Source of the DNA: Flavobacteriales bacterium
GTDB lineage: Bacteria; Bacteroidota; Bacteroidia; Flavobacteriales_D; Parvicellaceae
Reading direction: 5' to 3'
Assembly (NCBI GenBank): GCA_015488785.1
Contig: WFNC01000541.1
Span: forward strand, 1-12,345
DNA length: 12,345 nt
Part shown: positions 6,945-12,345 of the stretch, in pieces
How positions within the stretch are numbered: the first letter of the stretch is position 1
Layout of the letters: each line of letters opens with the position of its first letter
Notes under the pieces: generated by a model
Told to the model about the DNA's origin: nothing
What the model saw: the letters and a program-made list of their open reading frames with translations, nothing else
Databases searched by the model: none
Program-made: the position numbers and the translations under genes

Positions 6945-7823
6945 ATAAAACTAGTCATATTCGGAAAAAGTTTTCCAGACAAAGCGATTCCTGCTATTCA
7001 AGAATTGTTTTCAGCTCTAAAAAATAGACAGATCGAATTTTATATCAATGCTAATTTTGCTGAATTCTTAAAGAACATTATTAAGATAGAGAGCAAACAT
7101 TCTATTTATAAAAAATCCTCCGAAATTAAAGTTCCTGTAGATTTCTTACTCAGTATAGGAGGTGACGGAACCATTTTGGACACCATAACTTCTGTTGGAG
7201 ATTCTAAACTACCAATTGTAGGATTGAATACAGGACGTTTAGGTTTTTTAGCATATAATGCGATAGAAGAAGTAACTGAAATGTTAGATAATTTAGAAAG
7301 TGGAGCATACAGTCTTCAAAGAAGATCTTTATTACAAGTTCACACTAAAAATAATCTTTTTGGAGATTATAACTATGCTTTGAATGAACTTACAATTCAT
7401 AAAAAAGATACTTCTTCTATGATGACAGTAAAAACATCTATAAATGGAGAATGTTTAAATTCTTATTGGTCTGACGGATTGATTATAGCTACACCTACAG
7501 GCTCTACGGCATATTCTTTAAGCTGCGGAGGTCCAATTGTAATGCCTGGTTCAAAAAACTTTGTTGTAAACCCAATTGCTCCTCACAATTTAACGGCTAG
7601 ACCTGTTGTTGTTCCCGATGATGTTGAAATAAAACTAAATGTAGAAGGAAGAGAACCTGAATTTTTGGCAACATTAGATAGTAGAACAATCTCAATGTCG
7701 AACGCTACTGAAATTATTATTACAAAAGCTCCATTTTATATTAATTTAGTTCAATTTAAAAATCAAAGTTTTTTGAAAACAATTCGTAAGAAAATGCATT
7801 GGGGGAATGATATTCGTAATTAA
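6945..7823 (+). CDS. nadK: NAD kinase, apparently starting at a non-canonical ATA codon
   Basis: The enzyme phosphorylates NAD to NADP using ATP in the cytoplasm. Numbered from the ATA at 6945, the 292-residue protein has GGDGT at 72-76 (catalytic Asp74), the NE motif at 147-148, SDGLIIATPTGSTAYSLS at 176-193, PIAPHNLTARPVVVPD near 210-225 and the flavobacterial-type ending WGNDIRN. The first strand, KLVIFGKSF, lies before the first standard start codon in frame, a TTG at 7005. Codons 6915-7004 contain no ATG, GTG or TTG, yet encode a sequence that fits the usual NAD kinase opening (MKIAIYGQ-like, from memory of the family), and GGDGT near residue 73 is the expected spacing. I therefore place the start at ATA 6945, with ATC at 6933 as an alternative. 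A TTG start would cost 20 residues and the first strand. The family is certain; the start is inferred. Confidence 0.93.
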   Translation: MKLVIFGKSFPDKAIPAIQELFSALKNRQIEFYINANFAEFLKNIIKIESKHSIYKKSSEIKVPVDFLLSIGGDGTILDTITSVGDSKLPIVGLNTGRLGFLAYNAIEEVTEMLDNLESGAYSLQRRSLLQVHTKNNLFGDYNYALNELTIHKKDTSSMMTVKTSINGECLNSYWSDGLIIATPTGSTAYSLSCGGPIVMPGSKNFVVNPIAPHNLTARPVVVPDDVEIKLNVEGREPEFLATLDSRTISMSNATEIIITKAPFYINLVQFKNQSFLKTIRKKMHWGNDIRN

Positions 7824-7849
7824 TCATACTTTTTTTATATCTTTAAACT

Positions 7850-8509
7850 GTGAAATACTTAATTATTCTATTATTATCCTTTTTACTTTTTACAAATTGT
7901 AAAAAACAAGAAGCTCAGCCTCCTGTAGAAATGCATTACGACTACATTCCAACTGCTATAGGTACTTGGAATACTTTTGAAGTAACTGAAATTAACCACA
8001 CTACAACTGGAGCTCACGATACGCTAAACTATTTACTAAAAGAGGTTGTAGCCGAATTAATTAGCCCTAACCTTTACAGAATTGAACGTTTTTGGAAAAC
8101 AACTCCAACTGATGCTTGGGTTATAAAAGATGTTTGGACTAGAGAAATTACAACCTCACTATTTAAACAAACTGAAGAAAATACAACTTTTACAAAATTA
8201 ATATTCCCTGTAAAGCCAGAACAATCTTGGAATGGAAATGCTTTTAATAGTCATGATGAATTGATTTATGAGTATTCTAACATTCACAGTCCCTATTCTA
8301 TTAATAATTTAGATTTTGAAAAAAGTGTTACCGTTGTACAACAAGACAACACCAATGCTATTGAATATCAGAAAGCTCAGGAAGTTTACGTCAAAAATAT
8401 AGGACTTGTTTATAAAAGTAAAATTGATTTAAGTATCAACTTATTTGACCCTACTGATATAAACGAAGGGACTGAATTAACGATGAAACTAATTGATTAT
8501 GGGAACTAG
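7850..8509 (+). CDS. Putative lipoprotein, function unknown
   Basis: This 219-residue protein starts at GTG 7850 with MKYLIILLLSFLLFTNC, a lipoprotein signal whose lipidated residue should be Cys17. Asn at -1 is less usual than Gly, Ala or Ser. The KKQE that follows leaves sorting to the outer membrane possible but undecided. The mature part is soluble, rich in Thr, Asn and aromatic residues, and contains TAIGTWNTFEVTEINH and KLIFPVKPEQSWNGNAF, as in uncharacterised Bacteroidota beta-rich lipoproteins; I recognise no named family. It follows nadK by 26 bp, and its last 11 bases overlap the start of the S8 peptidase gene, so the two are probably co-translated. A role as partner of the peptidase is possible but unproven. 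Confidence 0.75.
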   Translation: MKYLIILLLSFLLFTNCKKQEAQPPVEMHYDYIPTAIGTWNTFEVTEINHTTTGAHDTLNYLLKEVVAELISPNLYRIERFWKTTPTDAWVIKDVWTREITTSLFKQTEENTTFTKLIFPVKPEQSWNGNAFNSHDELIYEYSNIHSPYSINNLDFEKSVTVVQQDNTNAIEYQKAQEVYVKNIGLVYKSKIDLSINLFDPTDINEGTELTMKLIDYGN

Positions 8510-10160
8510 ATTCTTTTTCTTACTCTATTTATTTCCACTCTTAGGAATAACCCAAAACGATACAATCAAATTTTGGATTCAGTTTACCGACAAGCAAAAC
8601 TCAATTTATTCTACAGCCAATCCTTCTCAATTTTTAGCTGAAAGAGCTATTTTAAGAAGAGAAAAACAAGGGATTTTGATTAAAGAAAATGACTTACCTG
8701 TAAACAAAAACTACATCGACTCTGTATTAAATTCAGGTTCATTTTTTTTACAAAATCAATCCAAGTGGTTTAATGCCATTACAATAAGTACTGATGATTC
8801 TTCAAATATTAACGTATTGGGTGGTATTTCATTTATACAATCTATAAAAAATGTTCAATTCTTACAAAAAGAATATAATGATGGTTTTAGTTCTTTTGAA
8901 CCAACAACAAAACAAGTAATTGTACAGGCTTCAAATCAAGAACATTATCCTTACGGAAAAACGTATGAGCAGTTAGAATTACATAAAATTACACATTTGC
9001 ATGAATATGGATTGAAAGGTCAAGGGATGCATATCGCTGTGATAGATGCAGGTTTTTTGAATGTAAATACAACCACAGGACTTGCTCATTTATTTGATGA
9101 CAATCGAATTTTAAGTACCAAAGATTTTGTCGATCACGATGATTATGTTTACGATGCTCATTTTCATGGAGCAGCCGTTCTTTCAATTATAGCCGGTTAT
9201 ATTCCTGGAGAATATTTTGGAAGTGCTCCACTTGCTAGTTTTCATTTATTGAGAAGTGAAGACTCTGAAAGTGAACTTATTGTAGAAGAAGACAATTGGA
9301 TTGCAGCTGCAGAATATGCAGATTCGGTTGGAGCAGACATTATAAATACTTCTTTGGGATATACTCAATTCGATGACACAACTCAAAATCATACTTATAG
9401 TGATTTAGATGGTAATACTACTCGTATTGCAATTGCATCTGACATTGCAGCTTCAAAAGGCTTACTGTTAGTTACAAGTGCTGGAAATAGCGGTAATTCT
9501 CCGTGGAAATATATTTCAACTCCTGCCGATGCTGATAGCGTTTTAACAATTGCAGCAGTAAATGAAAACGGAGAACGAGCAGACTTTAGTAGTGTTGGAC
9601 CATCAGCCGATGGAGATGTAAAACCAAATATAGCTTCCGTTGGTTGGGATACTTATTATATTTCTCCATACTCTAACCAAATAGAAAGAGGAAATGGGAC
9701 ATCGTTTAGTTCGCCAATGGTAACAGGAATGGTGGCTTGTTTGTGGCAAGGTCTTCCGAATCTTACCAACATGGAAATCATTAAATTAATCGAACAAAAT
9801 TCTTCGCAATACAACACTCCCGATTCTTTAATCGGTTTTGGTATTCCTAACTTTTCTAACGCTTACCATCAAGGATCGGGCGTGGTATATGAACAACCTA
9901 AAAATAAAATTATATCTTCTTATCCCAATCCATTTAGTCAAAGTCTAAATATTGAAATTAGTAGCGACAAGAAACAAACGATAGTAATTGAAATAAAAAA
10001 CTATTTAGGGCAACCAATAAAATCTTTAGCTCAGTCAATTTCAAATGGAAGAAACTTAACTACATTATCATTTATTTCTGCTTTAAATTCAGGAATGTAT
10101 ATCTTAACCGTTCATTTTGAGAATGGAACTTCAATTTCTGAAAAGTTAATAAAACTGTAG
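8499..10160 (+). CDS. Secreted S8 (subtilisin-like) serine peptidase with T9SS type A sorting domain
   Basis: I choose the ATG at 8499 (553 residues) because it gives the signal peptide MGTRFFFLLYLFPLLGITQ; a TTG at 8493 would add only two residues. Residues of about 20-150 resemble a propeptide region. The catalytic triad is Asp183 (HIAVIDAGF), His223 (HFHGAAV) and Ser402 (GNGTSFSSPMVTG), with the oxyanion Asn330 in TSAGNSGN, so the enzyme should be active. The last 80 residues, from SYPNPF near 474 through LNSGMYILTV to the ending KLIKL, form a T9SS type A sorting domain. The protein should cross the inner membrane by Sec and the outer membrane by type IX secretion, which removes this domain and releases the protein or attaches it to the surface. 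The start overlaps the lipoprotein gene by 11 bp. Confidence 0.93.
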   Translation: MGTRFFFLLYLFPLLGITQNDTIKFWIQFTDKQNSIYSTANPSQFLAERAILRREKQGILIKENDLPVNKNYIDSVLNSGSFFLQNQSKWFNAITISTDDSSNINVLGGISFIQSIKNVQFLQKEYNDGFSSFEPTTKQVIVQASNQEHYPYGKTYEQLELHKITHLHEYGLKGQGMHIAVIDAGFLNVNTTTGLAHLFDDNRILSTKDFVDHDDYVYDAHFHGAAVLSIIAGYIPGEYFGSAPLASFHLLRSEDSESELIVEEDNWIAAAEYADSVGADIINTSLGYTQFDDTTQNHTYSDLDGNTTRIAIASDIAASKGLLLVTSAGNSGNSPWKYISTPADADSVLTIAAVNENGERADFSSVGPSADGDVKPNIASVGWDTYYISPYSNQIERGNGTSFSSPMVTGMVACLWQGLPNLTNMEIIKLIEQNSSQYNTPDSLIGFGIPNFSNAYHQGSGVVYEQPKNKIISSYPNPFSQSLNIEISSDKKQTIVIEIKNYLGQPIKSLAQSISNGRNLTTLSFISALNSGMYILTVHFENGTSISEKLIKL

Positions 10161-10165
10161 AAAAA

Positions 10166-10183
10166 AGAAAAACCTATTTTTCT
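10166..10183 (-). terminator. Weak stem-loop between convergent genes
   Basis: AGAAAAA at 10166-10172 pairs with TTTTTCT at 10177-10183 around a CCTA loop. Read on the minus strand, the stem runs into a T-rich tract, so it may help end the alpha/beta hydrolase transcript. The stem is only seven mostly A-T pairs, so this call is weak. Only 13 bp separate the two convergent stop codons. Confidence 0.3.
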
Positions 10184-11019
10184 AAGTAATCCTTAATCAA
10201 CGCTACAACTTCATCGTTCCAAAGCATTCTATAATGCCCTATTTTTTCCATTTTGTGAAGTTCTATTTTTTCAATACTCTTCGTAATTTCTACAGCATTA
10301 CTAAAAGGTAGCGCTTTGTCAAATTTATCATGAATAATAATTCCTTTGTTAAAATTTGCCTTTTCTAATTTTTTAACGACAGTAAAATCTTCTATTTTTT
10401 CTTTTAGAATGTCTTTTTCTGTAGCAATTATCATTTCTTGGTAAGCCTTATCCCCTATTTTAACAATGTTTTTAAATTCATCAAAAATATCTTTTACTTT
10501 ATTAGGTGCGGTTAGAAACACTAACTTATCAGCTTTAAATTTTGGAGCAATTGCTAAGCCCATCGCTGCAACTGCCGAACCAAAAGAATGTGAAATAACA
10601 TCAAACGTTGAAGGATTTATAAATTCTAAAACAGTTCTAAAAGCTTCGCTACTTTCCACTAAATTAGTCTGCTTATCTGCATGATATCCGTGAGCAGGTA
10701 AGCCGATTCCTATAATTCGGTGATTCACTAACAAAGCTTTAGCTATTTTTGCCATACATCCAATATTAGAATCCCATCCGTGAATTAAAAACAATACTTT
10801 TTTTGTTGGATCTCCCAATTCGTAGCATTTCAAAGCTGACTTTCCTTTTCTTGGAACAGAAAATTCTTTTGCCATTTCATAAAAAACTGTCTCTTTATTT
10901 TTAATTCCCTTTAACCTAACGGTACAAAACAAATTGATTGCTTTTTTTGCAGTATATTTAGGAGACAAAAAAGAAATCGTTTTATAATAATTCTGCACTA
11001 ATTTTAATTGAACACTCAT
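10174..11019 (-). CDS. Alpha/beta hydrolase
   Basis: The 281-residue protein has the alpha/beta-hydrolase order of motifs: an oxyanion-hole loop LFLIHGWDSN (HGW at 80-82), a nucleophile elbow VISHSFGSAV with Ser145, an acid at Asp231 or Asp234 in HDKFDKALPF, and a catalytic histidine, His262, in KIGHYRMLWND. The elbow reads S-x-S-x-G rather than G-x-S-x-G. There is no signal peptide, so it is probably a cytoplasmic esterase, lipase or thioesterase. Its ATG overlaps the DUF4442 stop by four bases (ATGA), so the two are translated together and probably controlled by the adjacent TetR regulator. The substrate is unknown; pairing with a hotdog-fold protein points loosely to acyl esters or acyl thioesters (inference). 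Confidence 0.87.
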   Translation of the reverse strand: MSVQLKLVQNYYKTISFLSPKYTAKKAINLFCTVRLKGIKNKETVFYEMAKEFSVPRKGKSALKCYELGDPTKKVLFLIHGWDSNIGCMAKIAKALLVNHRIIGIGLPAHGYHADKQTNLVESSEAFRTVLEFINPSTFDVISHSFGSAVAAMGLAIAPKFKADKLVFLTAPNKVKDIFDEFKNIVKIGDKAYQEMIIATEKDILKEKIEDFTVVKKLEKANFNKGIIIHDKFDKALPFSNAVEITKSIEKIELHKMEKIGHYRMLWNDEVVALIKDYLEK

Positions 11020-11513
11020 TTTTTATTATTTTTATAATATGCTTTAGATGCAATGTATATTTTTTTTGAAATTGAAGCATAAACAACCCCTTCTTTATCT
11101 TCGTAAGCAACAGGTAAATCAATATCTAGTGTATGCTTTTCTTTTATCGTTTTCTTTATCTCCTCAACTTGGCTGTCTGTAATTAAAAACCTAGCATAAA
11201 CTGTTTTCGTAATTGGTTTTCTAAACTTAATTGTCGCAGCTTTGTCCCACACAACATAATCACCTCCAAGTATTTGTAATAGCTGAATCATATAAACAGG
11301 ATCGACAGAAGCGTAAATACTGCCACCAAAAATAGTTCCTACATAATTTCGAGTTCTCCAACTTAATGGTAATTTGACATGAACCTCTTTCCAATCGTCC
11401 GAAATAAAAGTAACAAAAGCTCCTGTTCCCCTAACGGCAGGGATTCGATTAAAACCAAATCTTTTTAGTTTCTGTTTGAATCCCTCTTGTTTATCTGTTT
11501 TAAAATGTTTCAT
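11016..11513 (-). CDS. DUF4442 hotdog-fold protein (thioesterase-like)
   Basis: The 165-residue protein carries the DUF4442 signature: HVKLPLSWRTRNYVGTIFGGSIYASVDP (read here as two adjoining pieces, about 45-57 and 58-72), followed by MIQLLQILGGDYVVWDKAATIKFRKP near 75-100. DUF4442 proteins adopt the hotdog fold of acyl-CoA thioesterases, and the GGSIYASVDP stretch falls where that superfamily has its substrate helix. Activity has not been settled for most members. It lacks a signal peptide. It is the first gene after tetR on the minus strand, 45 bp away, with a TetR-type palindrome 12 bp before its ATG, and it overlaps the hydrolase gene by four bases. Confidence 0.86.
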   Translation of the reverse strand: MKHFKTDKQEGFKQKLKRFGFNRIPAVRGTGAFVTFISDDWKEVHVKLPLSWRTRNYVGTIFGGSIYASVDPVYMIQLLQILGGDYVVWDKAATIKFRKPITKTVYARFLITDSQVEEIKKTIKEKHTLDIDLPVAYEDKEGVVYASISKKIYIASKAYYKNNKK

Positions 11514-11525
11514 TATTTTTATCTT

Positions 11526-11541
11526 TATACCAAACGGTATA
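11526..11541. promoter_or_regulatory. TetR-type operator in front of the DUF4442 gene
   Basis: TATACC-AAAC-GGTATA is a perfect palindrome with 6-bp arms, ending 12 bp upstream of the ATG at 11513. Its 14-bp core, ATACCAAACGGTAT, matches the minus strand of the site before tetR at 13 of 14 positions. Binding here should block expression of the DUF4442 and hydrolase genes. Confidence 0.75.
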
Positions 11542-11558
11542 TTTTTAATTAAAAAAAA

Positions 11559-12155
11559 CTAAATTTTTAGTTCCGTGTCAATTGTATAATCGATATGATC
11601 TGTCATTTCTTTTAAATACTGTTCATCTTTTCGAATAACAGACATAAAAGTAGCTCCTTCAAGCTTCGAAAATATAAGCCTAGCATATTTCTGAGGATTC
11701 ACGTCCTGTTTTATTTCTCCACATTTTATCCCTTCAATAATCATCTTTTCTATACTATCTTCAAGTTTTTGAATGATATAATCGACTCTTTTCAATAATT
11801 CAGGATTAAGATGATTAGAGTCTATTCCTACATTTAAAATTGGGCAACCTCCCAAGTGAATTGTTTCTTTGGTATAATCTCTATAAAAGGAAATCAAAGC
11901 TTTTAGCTTATCAATAGATGAAGACTTAGCTTCAATTCGTTCTCTTATTAACCCTAAAACAAATCGCATACTATAATTGAATGCTTCTAAAGATAATTCT
12001 TCTTTGTTTTTGAAATTTCCATAAATAGCTCCTTTTGTTAAGCCTGTCGCTTCTGTCAAATCTGAAAGACTTGTTCCCACATATCCTTTTTTATTGAAGA
12101 TAGGAGCTACTGTCTTAACAATGTATTTTGCCGTTATTTCTGATTTTGAAGCCAA
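11559..12155 (-). CDS. TetR/AcrR-family transcriptional repressor
   Basis: The 198-residue protein has a TetR N-terminal DNA-binding domain: the helix-turn-helix spans about residues 28-47 (TSLSDLTEATGLTKGAIYGN), followed by FKNKEELSLEAF. The C-terminal ligand-binding part contains HLGGCPILNVGIDSNH near 99-114, a GCPxxN stretch seen in one branch of the family. Such proteins bind palindromes as dimers and release DNA when a small hydrophobic ligand binds. Matching palindromes lie 34 bp upstream of its own start and just before the DUF4442 gene, so it most likely represses itself and the downstream pair. The ligand is unknown; acyl or lipid compounds fit the neighbouring genes (inference). Confidence 0.93.
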   Translation of the reverse strand: MASKSEITAKYIVKTVAPIFNKKGYVGTSLSDLTEATGLTKGAIYGNFKNKEELSLEAFNYSMRFVLGLIRERIEAKSSSIDKLKALISFYRDYTKETIHLGGCPILNVGIDSNHLNPELLKRVDYIIQKLEDSIEKMIIEGIKCGEIKQDVNPQKYARLIFSKLEGATFMSVIRKDEQYLKEMTDHIDYTIDTELKI

Positions 12156-12174
12156 TTGTTTATTTTAATTTTTA

Positions 12175-12182
12175 CAAATATA
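12175..12182 (-). promoter_or_regulatory. Candidate -7 element (TATATTTG) of the tetR promoter
   Basis: The minus strand reads TATATTTG, an exact TAnnTTTG match, predicting a start near 12169 and a leader of about 13 nt before the ATG at 12155. The palindrome at 12190-12203 lies directly upstream, between the -7 and -33 positions, which is where a repressor would occlude polymerase. I see no clear -33 TTG. Confidence 0.55.
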
Positions 12183-12189
12183 GTAAAAA

Positions 12190-12203
12190 ATACCGATTGG
12201 TAT
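12190..12203. promoter_or_regulatory. TetR-type operator in front of tetR
   Basis: ATACC-GATT-GGTAT is a perfect 5-bp-arm palindrome. On the minus strand it reads ATACCAATCGGTAT, differing from the DUF4442 operator core at one position only. It implies autoregulation of tetR. Confidence 0.75.
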
Positions 12204-12262
12204 ATAATGTTGTAATAAAAATAATCTTTAGCACAATGACGATTCACAATCAACATCTAAAA

Positions 12263-12345
12263 TCAAACAGATCCCCAATCTAAATCCCCTACTTCCGTAT
12301 CTTCAATAAGCGTTCTCCAATACTCAACTGACTGAGCATTTTTGA
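12263..12345 (-). CDS. C-terminal fragment of an unidentified protein (5' part outside window)
   Basis: One minus-strand frame stays open from the right window edge to a TGA at 12263 and encodes 26 residues ending LIEDTEVGDLDWGSV. The acidic, tryptophan-containing sequence looks protein-like; another frame from the edge that also stays open for some distance stops after 18 codons. It is too short to assign to a family. About 80 bp separate its stop from the operator region of tetR, so tetR probably has its own promoter. Confidence 0.5.
   Translation of the reverse strand, partial: KNAQSVEYWRTLIEDTEVGDLDWGSV

Noticed and set aside
7005..7823. NAD kinase starting at TTG 7005
   Set aside because: It would delete 20 residues, including the first beta strand, and shorten the spacing to GGDGT; kept only as an alternative.
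7835..7852. TATCTTTA as a promoter -7 element for the lipoprotein gene
   Set aside because: It deviates from TAnnTTTG and sits almost on the start codon, leaving no leader; co-transcription from upstream is simpler.
8493..8498. TTG start for the S8 peptidase
   Set aside because: The ATG six bases downstream gives a cleaner signal peptide and a more usual start codon.
8989..9186. 65-codon minus-strand frame
   Set aside because: Antisense to the catalytic domain of the S8 peptidase, whose motifs are unmistakable.
10466..10684. 72-codon plus-strand frame
   Set aside because: Antisense to the alpha/beta hydrolase, including its catalytic elbow.
11559..11570. Short palindrome CTAAATTTTTAG at the end of tetR
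   Set aside because: It is AT-rich, overlaps the stop codon and tetR coding sequence, and has no distinctive terminator structure.

Overview
The window looks like a chromosomal segment from a low-GC member of the Bacteroidota, most likely a Flavobacteriales species. The reasons are: a CBS-domain gene directly before NAD kinase; an S8 peptidase ending in a type IX secretion (T9SS) sorting domain; TAnnTTTG promoter elements; A/T-rich start regions without clear Shine-Dalgarno sites; and very AT-rich DNA throughout.

Region 1 (1-6058, minus strand) is a compact surface-polysaccharide locus read leftward and leaving the window at its left edge. In transcription order it holds a 63-residue single-span membrane protein, a Wzy/O-antigen-ligase-type membrane protein, a membrane-anchored SGNH/GDSL hydrolase, a GT4-type glycosyltransferase, an NAD-dependent sugar epimerase/dehydratase and an AsnB-type glutamine amidotransferase (3' end outside the window). 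The first five genes overlap or nearly abut; a 34-bp gap precedes asnB. Together they suggest sugar-nucleotide modification, sugar transfer, chain polymerisation or ligation, and acyl decoration of an exopolysaccharide or O-antigen.

Region 2 (6059-6251) is a divergent control region. It has a TAnnTTTG match facing each way and a perfect 10-bp inverted repeat.

Region 3 (6252-10160, plus strand) holds a CBS-ACT-like regulator, NAD kinase, a small lipoprotein and a secreted S8 subtilisin-like peptidase with a C-terminal T9SS domain. The NAD kinase appears to begin at a non-canonical codon (probably ATA at 6945): no ATG, GTG or TTG exists in frame that would keep its first beta strand.

Region 4 (10174-12155, minus strand) is a TetR-controlled unit: tetR, a DUF4442 hotdog-fold protein and an alpha/beta hydrolase. 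Two nearly identical palindromes, one before tetR and one before the DUF4442 gene, look like its operators. A fragment of another minus-strand gene (its C terminus) ends at 12263.

I found no RNA genes, insertion sequences or CRISPR arrays. The strongest points for follow-up are the NAD kinase start and the paired TetR operators; I see no clear evidence for a wholly new multi-gene system.
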